This document shows positions 43,600-53,538 of a stretch of DNA of 64,000 bases, piece by piece. Position numbers and translations under genes: made by a program. The stretch covers positions 2,088,501 through 2,152,500 of the forward strand of contig NZ_CP089980.1 in NCBI RefSeq assembly GCF_021389955.1. The letters are read 5' to 3'. The notes below the pieces were generated by a model. It was not told the origin of the DNA, searched no databases, and was given only the letters and a program-made list of their open reading frames with translations. The stretch is from Fulvivirga maritima (GTDB lineage: Bacteria > Bacteroidota > Bacteroidia > Cytophagales > Cyclobacteriaceae). Within the stretch, counting starts at the first letter, position 1; every line of letters begins with the position of its first letter.

Positions 43600-45855
43600 T
43601 TATAGGTCTGAAGTTTTAGCATGGCCATTAAATCCTGCCTTTTTAAATACTTTTATAAAGCGGCTGGTGGTATTTACCATTTCTTTGGTTTCTAGTAATA
43701 TGTTGAAGAATAAGGTGGAAGTTCTCTTACTCTGACCTTTTTTCCTCACTTCTTTAATCTGGAATTCCATTAATGATAAGATCTGATCTAAAATCACCCT
43801 TTTAAGTGTAATGAGAGAATTCATTTTTTTGTTGCTATTCTCTTCAAGTACATCAACTGCCTGCGTCATAAAGGCTACGAAGTTATCAGTCAGCTCTTTT
43901 AGTCCCTCCACCTGTTTATCAGTTAGTGAAGAGTGCATGTTTTTGACATGATTAAGACTTTCCTCAATTATAAATTTAATAGAATGGGTGAAGTCCTGCT
44001 CCAGGTCATAAATATTTAAATAAGTTTTACTGGTATTGCCTTCGTTTTCATCCATGCGGTTGATAAACTTAATTAAGTTGGCCTTGAACTTCTCGTTTCT
44101 ATCAATCAGATCATTGAGTGTTTTACGAGATTTCTTCAAAGGCTTTTTCTTCTCAATAAAAAGGCCGCCTAAAGATTCTTTATACAATTCTGTAACCATA
44201 CTCAGGTTTTCTCTGGTTCGGTTATTGGCTTCAATGAGTGCTTTATTCACGGGTATTAGTGAAGTTTGAGCCAAAAGCTTTTCAGCCAAAGTTTTTTTCC
44301 TTTCCTTTTCTTTATGATAGGTAAAGCTTCTGTAGATGGTAATTACCGCTATTACTAGTATTACTGCCACCATAGAAAGACCTACTTTGAAAATTAAGAA
44401 GGCAAAAATGCTGGATATTAAAAAGGCAATTACAGCGGTGCCTAACCAGCCCAAAATAACATTAATTACCCCTGAAACCCTGTAAACGGCACTGTCTCTT
44501 CCCCAGGCTCTATCAGAAAGTGACGAGCCCATGGCTACCATAAAAGAAACATATGTGGTAGATAAAGGAAGCTTGAGCGAAGTGGCAAAAGCTATTAATA
44601 TACTGGCTACCGTAAGATTCACAGATGCTCTCACCAGGTCAAATGCAGGTGCATCATCAGTGTTTAAGGTTACTTCGTTGTCAAAATTCTCTTCTAATTG
44701 AGAAAGTACACTTTTAGGCACCACAGCTGTAAGACCTTTACCTATTCCTCTGGCACCTTGCACTATTCCTCTTGAGACTGCATTGGCCTTGAACCGCTCG
44801 CTGCCAGCATCCTGTCTTCCCAGGTTTACTTCAGTTTCTGTTACTGATTTGGCCTTTTTAGATAACCATAAGGTGAGTACCATAATTATACCAGCAGCCA
44901 ATAGAAGATAGGTGTTGGTTTTTACGGGCTTGCTCAGCGAAGTCATGAACATCTCATGAGGATCTAAGCCGGAAGCACTCCATTCTTTAAATGATTCTAA
45001 ACCTGCAATGGGCACTCCTATAAAGTTCACCAGGTCATTACCTGCAAAGGCCATGGCTAAAGCAAATGTGCCGAAAAGCACTACTATTTTTAAAATATTG
45101 GTTTTGAAGACTTCTCTCAGTATAAAGAAGATTACTGACCATGCTAAAAAGGAGAAGATGCTTATTTCAAGACTATTACGTTCAAACCATTCTATTTTGT
45201 CATCAGAGATAAATGAGCTGCCTTTTACACCTTTTATAATTAAGAAGTAACTGATGGCGGTAAGGGCAATGCCTGCCCAGATTACGCCAACCGTTTTCAT
45301 TCTTTTTTCATATTGGAAGGTAAAAAGTACACGGCTAAAGTACTGTACTATCATGCCCACCGTAAAGGAAACAGCCACAGAAATAAATATGCTGGAGACT
45401 ATGGTAAGTGCATTGTCAAAATTTATGTACTGGTGCATGATACTCAGTCCGGAATCATCTTGCAGGGTTTTCATCAGGGCTACAGCAAAGGAGGCGCCCA
45501 GTAGCTCAAACACAATAGAAACTGTAGTAGAGGTAGGCATGGCAAAGGTGTTGAAAAGATCCAACAGAATAATGTCAGTAAGCATTACTGCCAGAAATAT
45601 TACCATTACATCAGCAAAGTAGAAGTGATCAGGGAAGAAAATGCCTTTTCTGGCCACCTCCATAATGCCTGATGAAAAGGTAGCTCCTAGAATAATACCT
45701 ATGCTGGCCACTATTAATATCACATGTCGTGGCGCTACTTTAGAACCGATGGCGGAGTTAAGGAAGTTAACAGCATCATTGCTGACTCCCACTATAAGGT
45801 CCGTAATGGCCAGGGCAAAGAGTAAAATAATTAGGATTAGATAGACTTGTTGCAC
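43600..45855 (-). CDS. PiT-family phosphate transporter with C-terminal PhoU-like domain
   Basis: 751 residues. Two PHO4 halves carry the signature sequences GVSNDAVNFLN (near the N-terminus) and FAGNDLVNFIGVP (mid-protein), with about ten membrane helices; transport of phosphate with H+ or Na+ is expected. After the last helix (about residue 500) come some 230 residues of soluble, helical, charged sequence (ENLSMVTELYKESLGGLF, DLEQDFTHSIKFI, VDVLEENSNKKMNS) resembling PhoU or DUF47 regulators that elsewhere are separate proteins. The start is GTG 45855 with GAGAG upstream. It is monocistronic. Confidence 0.88.
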   Translation of the reverse strand: MQQVYLILIILLFALAITDLIVGVSNDAVNFLNSAIGSKVAPRHVILIVASIGIILGATFSSGIMEVARKGIFFPDHFYFADVMVIFLAVMLTDIILLDLFNTFAMPTSTTVSIVFELLGASFAVALMKTLQDDSGLSIMHQYINFDNALTIVSSIFISVAVSFTVGMIVQYFSRVLFTFQYEKRMKTVGVIWAGIALTAISYFLIIKGVKGSSFISDDKIEWFERNSLEISIFSFLAWSVIFFILREVFKTNILKIVVLFGTFALAMAFAGNDLVNFIGVPIAGLESFKEWSASGLDPHEMFMTSLSKPVKTNTYLLLAAGIIMVLTLWLSKKAKSVTETEVNLGRQDAGSERFKANAVSRGIVQGARGIGKGLTAVVPKSVLSQLEENFDNEVTLNTDDAPAFDLVRASVNLTVASILIAFATSLKLPLSTTYVSFMVAMGSSLSDRAWGRDSAVYRVSGVINVILGWLGTAVIAFLISSIFAFLIFKVGLSMVAVILVIAVITIYRSFTYHKEKERKKTLAEKLLAQTSLIPVNKALIEANNRTRENLSMVTELYKESLGGLFIEKKKPLKKSRKTLNDLIDRNEKFKANLIKFINRMDENEGNTSKTYLNIYDLEQDFTHSIKFIIEESLNHVKNMHSSLTDKQVEGLKELTDNFVAFMTQAVDVLEENSNKKMNSLITLKRVILDQILSLMEFQIKEVRKKGQSKRTSTLFFNILLETKEMVNTTSRFIKVFKKAGFNGHAKTSDL

Positions 45856-46192
45856 GCTCTCAGGTTTGTTTTGATTCGAAGCTAATTAACAAGAAAATGA
45901 GCGGTTTATTACACTTTCTTATTAAGCTTAACAATTAATTAATGTTAAGGGTATTTAAACTATAGATTAATTTAATTAAGCATGAATTCTTGCCTGATGA
46001 TCAAATAATTTTCACTCTTTAAAATCCAGACTATCAGGAGGGTTCGTATATCAGATAAGTATATTGGTTTTAAGAAGCTAACTGACATGAATTTTTTGCA
46101 AGGTTAGGATAATGTCGATGTAGGGTGCACATGTCAGGAAGGTTAGTTTCAGGTTTGAAGAGCCTCGGGGTGGTTTCCCGAGGCTTTTTTAA
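45856..46192. other. Intergenic region of 337 bp, possible small RNA
   Basis: No plus frame exceeds about 13 codons. The region carries the PiT upstream sequence and ends with a strong plus-strand terminator (46161-46190) that no annotated plus-strand gene uses. A small RNA transcribed rightward within 45.95-46.19 kb is possible; I see no clear TAnnTTTG box. Confidence 0.35.
46161..46190 (+). terminator. Strong plus-strand terminator without an upstream gene
   Basis: AGCCTCGGG (46161-46169) and CCCGAGGCT (46177-46185) form a perfect 9-bp GC-rich stem with a 7-nt loop, then TTTTT. The T run is on the plus strand; on the minus strand the hairpin is followed by CTTCAAACC, so it is poorly suited to ending the minus-strand hydrolase gene at 46193. 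Confidence 0.75.
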
Positions 46193-46822
46193 TTATGCCA
46201 GGTAATGGTTGATAATGGTGGAAATAGACTCTGCATGAGAAACTACCATAAAATGAGAACCATTTCTAATTCTTAAGGCTTCTCTATGGCAGGGTATTAA
46301 TCGATCTTTAGTGCCATGTAATGCCAGTAGCGGAATATTTTCAGTATTATTCCACATCAGGATTTCCTGTATGGCCCATTTGAAAAAATCAGGATCCGTA
46401 TCTTCAATAATTGCATTGAGCAATTCCTTGTCTTCCTTTGTTTTAACACCAAAAAGCCAATGACATATTATTTTAGGTGGAATGAGCCATTTTGCGGGTA
46501 TTATGCGGACTATGCCCAGGCTACCTATGGCCCTGAAGTCTGGCGGCAGTTCTTTTCTGGTAGGAACAGAGGAGATAATGATGGTCTTTTGTGGGGTCTT
46601 GATTTTCGCGATTTCAACCACTACCATACCTCCAAATGATAAACCCATCAGGCCGAAGGGTTTAGAATCATCAATATCTTTCAAAAAACGCTGAGCGTAT
46701 GATCTTAAAGTTTCACCGGGAACGGGTGTTTTCCAAGGGAGGTGAATTATGGGGTGTTTTAGTTGGAGTTTATAAAATGCCCGCTCATCAGCTCCTAAGC
46801 CACTAATAGCGTATATCTTCAT
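46193..46822 (-). CDS. Alpha/beta hydrolase, cytoplasmic
   Basis: 209 residues without a signal peptide. Fold markers are MKIYAISGLGADERAFYKL at the N-terminus (the Gly-rich oxyanion region), the nucleophile elbow MGLSFGGM (Ser in GLSFG), ALHGTKDRLIP with the acid, and a likely catalytic His in VVSHAES. The substrate is unknown; small esterases or thioesterases of this kind are common. It is single and reads toward the hairpin at 46161. Confidence 0.8.
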   Translation of the reverse strand: MKIYAISGLGADERAFYKLQLKHPIIHLPWKTPVPGETLRSYAQRFLKDIDDSKPFGLMGLSFGGMVVVEIAKIKTPQKTIIISSVPTRKELPPDFRAIGSLGIVRIIPAKWLIPPKIICHWLFGVKTKEDKELLNAIIEDTDPDFFKWAIQEILMWNNTENIPLLALHGTKDRLIPCHREALRIRNGSHFMVVSHAESISTIINHYLA

Positions 46823-47000
46823 TTTTATAAAAATTGATAAAGCCGTTAAAAAATATTAGAATAAAAAAATCGTATTCAAATAATAACGTTTGAATATAGA
46901 TTGTTTAAAAAGAAGAATGGCTTTTTAAAACCAGTATTTTAGAATAAAGCTGGTTTAGTTGTACATTTAGGATGGCTATAGTACATCAAACCTTACTAGG

Positions 47001-47900
47001 ATGAAACAAATAATAACGGCTTTCTTTTTATTGATATCAATGTCAATGAATGCACAAAAAACAGATATACAAGGGCATAGGGGTGCACGCGGCATGATGC
47101 CTGAAAATACCATTCCGGCTTTTATGTATGCTTTAGATCAGGGAGTTACCACTCTGGAAATGGATGTGGTAATTACTAAAGATAAAAAAGTAGTGGTGTC
47201 TCATGATCCGTGGATTTCTCCGGGAATCTGCGTAAATGTGGATAATAGCAAGATCAAGGATGAACATCAGTTCGTTATTTATAAAATGAATTATGATGAG
47301 GTGAAGCAGTTTGATTGCGGTAGCCTGAATAATACTCGTTTTCCAGAGCAGCAAAAAATGGAGATTAATAAGCCGTTGCTAAGTGATGTAATTAAGGAAG
47401 CCGAGAAGCATATTAAGAGCTATACTCAATATGAAGTGAACTATAATATTGAGATAAAAAGTGATGCTCAGGGAGATAATGAGTTACACCCAGAGCCCGA
47501 GGAGTTTTCTAAATTAGTATATAATCTGATAGATCAATATTTGCCGTGGGAGCGAGTCATTATTCAATCTTTTGATTTTAGGGTGTTACAATACTGGCAT
47601 GAGCATTACCCCAAGGTGAAATTAGCGGCTTTGGTTGAAAATGATCGGTCTATCACTACTAATTTGGCTAACCTGGGCTTTAAGCCTCATATTTATAGCC
47701 CCGATTTTAATTTGTTGACTGATGCCAGAGTGCGAGAGCTGCATAGACTAGGTATACAGGTTATTCCCTGGACGGTAAATGAGGAGGCTGATTTCAAAAA
47801 ATTGCTCAAGTGGAAAGTAGATGGCATTATTACCGATTATCCGAATAAAGCTAAAGCCATGGGACTTACTGTAGAGCTAAAGCAACCGGATTCACATTAA
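47001..47900 (+). CDS. Secreted glycerophosphodiester phosphodiesterase
   Basis: 299 residues with a signal peptide (to MNAQ). The GDPD barrel signature is intact: GHRGARGMMPENTIPAF (catalytic His, Arg and Glu), TTLEMDVVITKDKKVVVSHD (second Glu-Asp and His), then NIEIK, and the C-terminal IQVIPWTVNEEADF and GIITDYP. It hydrolyses glycerophosphodiesters to glycerol-3-phosphate and an alcohol in the periplasm, with a divalent metal. Its stop lies 5 bp from the convergent sensor kinase stop, leaving no room for a separate terminator. Confidence 0.93.
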   Translation: MKQIITAFFLLISMSMNAQKTDIQGHRGARGMMPENTIPAFMYALDQGVTTLEMDVVITKDKKVVVSHDPWISPGICVNVDNSKIKDEHQFVIYKMNYDEVKQFDCGSLNNTRFPEQQKMEINKPLLSDVIKEAEKHIKSYTQYEVNYNIEIKSDAQGDNELHPEPEEFSKLVYNLIDQYLPWERVIIQSFDFRVLQYWHEHYPKVKLAALVENDRSITTNLANLGFKPHIYSPDFNLLTDARVRELHRLGIQVIPWTVNEEADFKKLLKWKVDGIITDYPNKAKAMGLTVELKQPDSH

Positions 47901-47905
47901 AAGAA

Positions 47906-50900
47906 TCATTCTGTTTGAGGGATTTCTAAAGTAACGGTAGTGCCTATTCCAAGATCACTGGCTAGGCTGATTTTTCCGCCTATTTTATCAACGGCCTCTT
48001 TTACAATATAAAGCCCAAGCCCTGAGCCTTTGGAGTTTTCGTTTGCCCTGTAAAACATATTGAAAATATTAGGCTGCATAGCGGAGTTTATGCCTTGTCC
48101 GTTATCATTTACTTTAATGAAAATGCTGCCATTATCTCTATAGGAAGAAATTTTTATGAAGGGTTCTGACTTTTCTAAATCATGGTAATTGACAGCATTA
48201 GAAAGAATATTGGTAAGAATAACCCTCAAACGAAGAGAATCAGTAATGAATTGGTCAGCTTCTTTGCCTGTTTCAATGGAGATGGAAATATGTTCGAAGT
48301 TGTCTAAGAAACGGAAGTTCTCAATGACTACACTAATAAGTTTTTTAAATTGAATAGGATCTCTACTCACCTCGGCGCGGGCATTTCTGGAGAAGTCAAT
48401 GAGCTCTTTGGTGAAGGTTTCTAATTGCGATAAGCTTTTCTGTAATAGAGGCAGGTATCTGTCGTAGAGCTCTTTTTGTTCTTCAATTAGCATTATATTT
48501 AATAGGCCTCGCATACTTTTTATGGGTGCAGTAAGATCATGAGACGCACTGTAGATAAACCAGTCTAGCTCTTTGTTAATCTTGGTGAGCTCATGAATAA
48601 GTTTTGATCTTTCAGTTTCAGCTATTTTCCTGACCTCTATTTCTTCCAATAGCTGGTTATTCTGATTTTTAAGTTCTTTTTGGGAGGCGGTGATTTGAGC
48701 GGTTTTTTCTTCTACAGTCTTTTTTAAAATGGTATTTAACTCTATTTGATTGATGTAGTAATTAATCATATACCCCAGCATAATGGCAAATAATACGCAA
48801 CCAATGATAAACCACCAGGTAATGTAAAAGGGTTTATCAATAGAAATAGATGAGCTAAGTGTGGAGGGGCTCCAGGGGCCATTGCCTATGCTAGCTTGTA
48901 TTTCTAGCTGATAGTCTTTCCCGTAAGGTAAAGAAGTGTACAAAATGGAGTTTTGCTGATGATTATTAATATATCGCCATTCCTTCTCAAGGCCAATTAA
49001 CCGAAGTCGGTAGTTAGTTTTTTGCTCATCAGTAAATGAAATGGTTCTGAAGAAAAATTCAAGGTCATTTTTCTGATGACTGAGGTCTGATAGCTCCTCT
49101 TCAGAAATTACTTCATTTTTATTTTTTATATACAGTATGTCTACTTTTTCAGGATTAGGAATTTCACTATCCATTTCAGGGTCATAATAAGAAACACCTT
49201 CGCTGGTGCCAATCCAGATTCGGCCATGACTATCTTCATAAAAGGAGTTTCTATTTACTTCATTACCAATAAGGCCATCATCTTGGGTATAATGTTTCAT
49301 GCGGCCTTCATCAATTATGTAAACGCCATTGGCCGTGCCCAGCCATATTTTTCCATCTCGTGTTTTAAGCATGTCATAAATGGGTTGGGTAATGTTGTAG
49401 TTATGAAGCGGAGCATGAAAAATACTGTCGTTTTTAAGTTCTAAAAGGCCTATGTGAGAACCGATATAGGTATGACCGTTAATATTTTTAAGCACATAAA
49501 AGTTAGAGGAAGCTTCATGTTTATAAAGTATTGTCTTGCTAGTTCCGTGTTCAAAAATAGTGAGGCCAGCATTAGTAACTGCACATAGGCGGCCGTCCGG
49601 TAACTCAGTAATTTGGCGAGTGTAAGCATATATATCTCCAGCTTTTTGTAAGGAGGAGCCTGTTTTTTTATATATATGGTTATGGTTGCTTAAGTAGATA
49701 TTTGAGTCGGAAATATGAATAGTCTCAACCCTGTCTAATTCGGGGAATTGATGCCACTTTACGTTAAAGTCTTCTTGTAAAATCCCAAAACCTAAGATTC
49801 CACCAGCTATGTATGTGCCTGTAGGAGACTTTTCAATATCAAATATTCTTTGAATATGCTTTTGCATAAGCATAGTGCCTAAGTCATACGGGCGAATGGA
49901 TTTATCTGCTTTGTTAATAATACTGTAGCCTTCTGAGCTCCCGATAAACATTACGCCGGGCTTGAGTTCCAATATAGCGGTGCCTTCATTTTCTAATAAT
50001 CCTGAAGATTTATTATAACTGGTAAATCTAAAACTGTTTACCTTGTATGCTCCACGATATGTTATGACCCAAAAGTTCTTTTCCTCATCTATAAACAATC
50101 GTGAACGGAGGGCAGCAGCATTATGGTCTTGTATTTTAAACTGAAAGAGCTCATGCGTTTGTGTGTTAAAGCGGTAAAACCATTCTGAAGAAGTAAAATA
50201 GATATTGTATTCACCATCATCAGTTATATAGGAGCTTTCACTTAAGGTCTTATCCGGAATGTTGGCTATGAGTTCTGTTTTATGGTTATAAATCCTTTTA
50301 ATCCATCCGTTACCAATTATAAATTTATTCTTTCCGTTATCTATAGAATATATGTGTATATAGCCCTTATCATCATTAGTTTTTAACACACCTAGCTTTT
50401 TTGCTCCCGGTTGGCGCACGTAGATTTGTTGTGCTGTAGTGAGGTATAAAGTATCATTAATGTATCTCAAAGACCTGATATGAGGGATGTCAGGATGTTT
50501 TTCTTCAGGGAGTTTAAGGCTGTCCCACTTAGAGGTGTAAAAATCATACTCATAAATGTAGTTAAGAGTATTGAAGGCGAATTTTTTAAAGCCATCTCCT
50601 TGAGCTACTGCAGTTTTAAAGTATTGAGTATAGCCATTTGTGGGGTTAAAGGGTATGTCTATCCATTGCTGGTTATCATAATAGAGTATTTTAAACTGTT
50701 GTTGGTCAAAACCCGCCGCAAGCAAAGTTTTGTCCTTAAAGCTAAGGAGGTGATTATGCCATCCTTTTGGAGGAGTTTGGCTGGTGTCCTTTTTCCAGCT
50801 AATGCCATCATAACTACATAGCCCCTGATCAGTAAGAAACCATAATAAACCTTCAGCATCCTGACCTATACCTGCTACAATATTAGATGGCAAACCATCT

Positions 50901-51004
50901 TTTTCATGATAGGCTTTAGGTACGTAAAGCTGAGGATACCCAATTTTACAAACGGTAAACAGAATATAGATAGTAATAGCGTATTTAGCACTTTTGAGAG
51001 CCAT
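47906..51004 (-). CDS. Two-component propeller sensor histidine kinase without receiver domain
   Basis: 1032 residues. An N-terminal signal or membrane segment is followed by about 650 residues of beta-propeller repeats (YHEKDGLPSNIVAGIGQDAEG, GKIWLGTANGVYIIDEG, GRIWIGTSEGVSYYDPE), a Y_Y_Y domain and a membrane helix (ITWWFIIGCVLFAIMLGYMI). A coiled coil leads to HisKA with SASHDLTAPIKS (His822), then the N box (LTNILSNAVNYH), G1 (NDNGQGI) and G2 (GSGLGLYIVKEA). Unlike hybrid two-component regulators of PULs, it stops after the ATPase domain: no receiver and no AraC domain. No response regulator gene is adjacent, so its partner is unknown. Confidence 0.92.
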   Translation of the reverse strand: MALKSAKYAITIYILFTVCKIGYPQLYVPKAYHEKDGLPSNIVAGIGQDAEGLLWFLTDQGLCSYDGISWKKDTSQTPPKGWHNHLLSFKDKTLLAAGFDQQQFKILYYDNQQWIDIPFNPTNGYTQYFKTAVAQGDGFKKFAFNTLNYIYEYDFYTSKWDSLKLPEEKHPDIPHIRSLRYINDTLYLTTAQQIYVRQPGAKKLGVLKTNDDKGYIHIYSIDNGKNKFIIGNGWIKRIYNHKTELIANIPDKTLSESSYITDDGEYNIYFTSSEWFYRFNTQTHELFQFKIQDHNAAALRSRLFIDEEKNFWVITYRGAYKVNSFRFTSYNKSSGLLENEGTAILELKPGVMFIGSSEGYSIINKADKSIRPYDLGTMLMQKHIQRIFDIEKSPTGTYIAGGILGFGILQEDFNVKWHQFPELDRVETIHISDSNIYLSNHNHIYKKTGSSLQKAGDIYAYTRQITELPDGRLCAVTNAGLTIFEHGTSKTILYKHEASSNFYVLKNINGHTYIGSHIGLLELKNDSIFHAPLHNYNITQPIYDMLKTRDGKIWLGTANGVYIIDEGRMKHYTQDDGLIGNEVNRNSFYEDSHGRIWIGTSEGVSYYDPEMDSEIPNPEKVDILYIKNKNEVISEEELSDLSHQKNDLEFFFRTISFTDEQKTNYRLRLIGLEKEWRYINNHQQNSILYTSLPYGKDYQLEIQASIGNGPWSPSTLSSSISIDKPFYITWWFIIGCVLFAIMLGYMINYYINQIELNTILKKTVEEKTAQITASQKELKNQNNQLLEEIEVRKIAETERSKLIHELTKINKELDWFIYSASHDLTAPIKSMRGLLNIMLIEEQKELYDRYLPLLQKSLSQLETFTKELIDFSRNARAEVSRDPIQFKKLISVVIENFRFLDNFEHISISIETGKEADQFITDSLRLRVILTNILSNAVNYHDLEKSEPFIKISSYRDNGSIFIKVNDNGQGINSAMQPNIFNMFYRANENSKGSGLGLYIVKEAVDKIGGKISLASDLGIGTTVTLEIPQTE

Positions 51005-51145
51005 ATAAACATTAATATAAAAAAATATTTTCAGCGAACAGATATTGGTTTTCGAAATCCAATAATAAACTGTGTGGCTGTTCTAGTAAATTTTGAATAA
51101 CATTATAAAAGATTAAATTAGCAAGGTTTTATTAAATAGGAATTT

Positions 51146-52147
51146 ATGAAAAAGAAATATGACATTTACGGAATGGGTAATGCTTTGGTAGATATTGTTA
51201 CTGAAGTAAATGACCAATTTCTAGAAAAGTATAACGTGGAAAAAGGGCTTATGACCCTGGTGGATGAAGAACGTCAGTTTGAGTTAATGAATGCTATTAA
51301 TTTACCTAATGCTGATAAGAAATGCGGAGGTTCTGCAGCCAATACTATTATAGCAGCCAGCCAGTTTGGAGGTAATTGTTTTTACAATTGCAAAGTGTCT
51401 AATGACGAAATGGGTGATTTCTATTTGAAAGACCTTAAAGATAATGGCGTAGACACTAACCTTCAGGAAAAAAACAGAGAAGAAGGGATTACTGGTAAAT
51501 GTTTGGTAATGACCACTCCTGATGCTAACCGAACTATGAATACTTACCTGGGTATCACAGCTACTTTTTCTAAAGATCAGATAGATGAAAGTAAAATTCA
51601 AGACTCTACTTACTTATATATAGAAGGCTACCTTATTACTTCTGAAAATGGACAGGAAGCCATGAAATATGCTAAGAAAGTAGCCGAAGAGTCAGGCACA
51701 AAAGTGGCGCTTACTTTTTCTGACCCTAGCATGGTTAAGTATTTTAAAGAACCTATGGAGCAGGTAGTAGGAGCTAGTGTAGATCTGCTTTTCTGTAATG
51801 AAGAGGAGGCTATGCTTTTCACAGGAAAGGATACTTTGAATAAAGCGAGAGAGGAGCTTAAGAAAGTGGCTAAAAAATTCGCTATAACTATGGGTGAGAA
51901 TGGTGCTACCATTTTTGATGGTGATACTTTCATTGATATAGAGCCTTATGAGGTAAAAGCTGTAGATACTAATGGAGCCGGAGATATGTTTGCAGGAGCA
52001 TTTCTTTATGGCATTACCAATGGTCATAGCTATGCTGAGGCAGGAAAGCTTGCTAGTTTGGCTTCTTCAAAAATTGTATCTCGCTTCGGACCAAGATTGG
52101 AGTGGCATGAAGCTAAAGAAATCCTTTCTCATCTTTTTGAAAACTAA
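51146..52147 (+). CDS. PfkB-family carbohydrate/nucleoside kinase (adenosine kinase-like)
   Basis: 333 residues, complete ribokinase fold: YGMGNALVDIV at the N-terminus, GGSAANTIIAASQFGG (substrate-binding glycine motif), and the anion-hole and catalytic-base motif DTNGAGDMFAGAF (Asp280). The sequence is of the type annotated as adenosine kinase in Bacteroidota, but PfkB specificity (adenosine, ribose, fructose, 2-keto-3-deoxygluconate) cannot be settled from the motifs. It is cytoplasmic. It is 31 bp upstream of the M16 peptidase pair and may share their transcript. Confidence 0.88.
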   Translation: MKKKYDIYGMGNALVDIVTEVNDQFLEKYNVEKGLMTLVDEERQFELMNAINLPNADKKCGGSAANTIIAASQFGGNCFYNCKVSNDEMGDFYLKDLKDNGVDTNLQEKNREEGITGKCLVMTTPDANRTMNTYLGITATFSKDQIDESKIQDSTYLYIEGYLITSENGQEAMKYAKKVAEESGTKVALTFSDPSMVKYFKEPMEQVVGASVDLLFCNEEEAMLFTGKDTLNKAREELKKVAKKFAITMGENGATIFDGDTFIDIEPYEVKAVDTNGAGDMFAGAFLYGITNGHSYAEAGKLASLASSKIVSRFGPRLEWHEAKEILSHLFEN

Positions 52148-52178
52148 AAAAAACGACTAACATAACCACCTAAACAGT

Positions 52179-53537
52179 ATGAGAAAAACGATAATGGTTT
52201 TTCTTGTAGGTCTGTCCCTTAGCTTAGGGGCATATGCACAAGAGAACAAAATTGAATTTACCGAATATGACTTGGATAATGGACTGCATGTAATACTGCA
52301 TCAGGATCATAGCACTCCTATTGTAGCTGTAACTATGATGTATCATGTGGGTTCAAAAAATGAAGATTCTACCAGAACAGGATTTGCTCATTTTTTCGAG
52401 CACCTTTTGTTTGAAGGATCAGAAAATGTTGCTCGAGGAGAGTTTGATAAGTACATTACCAATGCCGGAGGAACCAACAATGCCAACACTTCTAATGATA
52501 GAACATTTTATTATGAGGTATTGCCTTCTAATGAGTTGAAGTTAGGACTGTGGCTAGAGTCTGAGCGTTTAATGCACTCTAAAATTGATGAAGTAGGAGT
52601 GGAAACGCAAAGAGAAGTGGTGAAAGAAGAAAAAAGACAACGCATCGATAATAAGCCTTATGGATCTATTTTGGCAGAAATCAGCAAGAGAGCTTATAAA
52701 ATACACCCTTATCGCTGGACCACCATTGGCTCATTAGATCATTTAAATGCAGCCACTATAGATGAGTTTAGAGATTTCTATAAAACCTTTTATGTTCCGG
52801 AAAATGCGACCCTTTCTATTGCTGGTGATTTAGATATCGACCAGACAAAGGAATGGATAGAGCAGTATTTTGCAGGTATACCTGCAGGGGAAAAGGAAAT
52901 TTCTAGACCTACAATTGTTGAGCCTGAGCAAAAGCAAGAGGTTAGAGATATTGTGTATGATAAAATTCAGCTGCCTGCTGTTATCCAGGCCTATCATATG
53001 CCAGCGCAAGGCACTGATGATTATTATGCTTTGAACATGCTTAGCACATTATTATCTGATGGCCAAAGTTCTCGCATGTATAAAAAGTTGGTAGATGAAG
53101 AGCAGAAAGCCTTACAAGTAGTGGCCATTCCGTTTGGCTCTGAAGACCCTGGTTTATACCTGGTTTTTGGGTTGGCTAATGTAGGAGTGGAGGCTTCTGA
53201 GCTTGAAAAGGGGATGGATTCTGAGATCGAAAGAGTAAAAAAGGAGCTTATTTCTGACAGAGAATTTCAGAAAATCAAAAATCAGGTAGAGAATGATATT
53301 GTTACAGAAAACAGTACCGTGAGCGGAATAGCAGAAAACCTGGCTAACTATCATGTGTATTTTGGTGATGCCAACCTGATTAATACTGAAATAGAAAAAT
53401 ACATGAAGGTGACCAAAGAAGACATCAAAAAGGTCGCTAACAAGTACTTGAACAAGCAGAATAGAGTAGTGCTTTACTACTTACCTGAATCTGCTAAAGA
53501 ACAATCTGATAACGCTGAACCTAAAACCGATAAATAA
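52179..53537 (+). CDS. M16-family zinc peptidase, catalytic partner
   Basis: 452 residues with a signal peptide (to AYAQ). The inverted zinc motif HFFEH (71-75) is intact and is followed at the usual distance by a glutamate-containing stretch (LWLESERL). The family features AGGTNNANTSNDRTFYYEVLP and the later LSDGQSSRMYKKL are present. M16 enzymes of this layout form a heterodimer: this subunit is catalytic and the next gene encodes the non-catalytic partner with the R/Y-type binding region. They degrade peptides in the periplasm. The second gene starts 1 bp after this stop. Confidence 0.93.
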   Translation: MRKTIMVFLVGLSLSLGAYAQENKIEFTEYDLDNGLHVILHQDHSTPIVAVTMMYHVGSKNEDSTRTGFAHFFEHLLFEGSENVARGEFDKYITNAGGTNNANTSNDRTFYYEVLPSNELKLGLWLESERLMHSKIDEVGVETQREVVKEEKRQRIDNKPYGSILAEISKRAYKIHPYRWTTIGSLDHLNAATIDEFRDFYKTFYVPENATLSIAGDLDIDQTKEWIEQYFAGIPAGEKEISRPTIVEPEQKQEVRDIVYDKIQLPAVIQAYHMPAQGTDDYYALNMLSTLLSDGQSSRMYKKLVDEEQKALQVVAIPFGSEDPGLYLVFGLANVGVEASELEKGMDSEIERVKKELISDREFQKIKNQVENDIVTENSTVSGIAENLANYHVYFGDANLINTEIEKYMKVTKEDIKKVANKYLNKQNRVVLYYLPESAKEQSDNAEPKTDK

Positions 53538-53538
53538 A

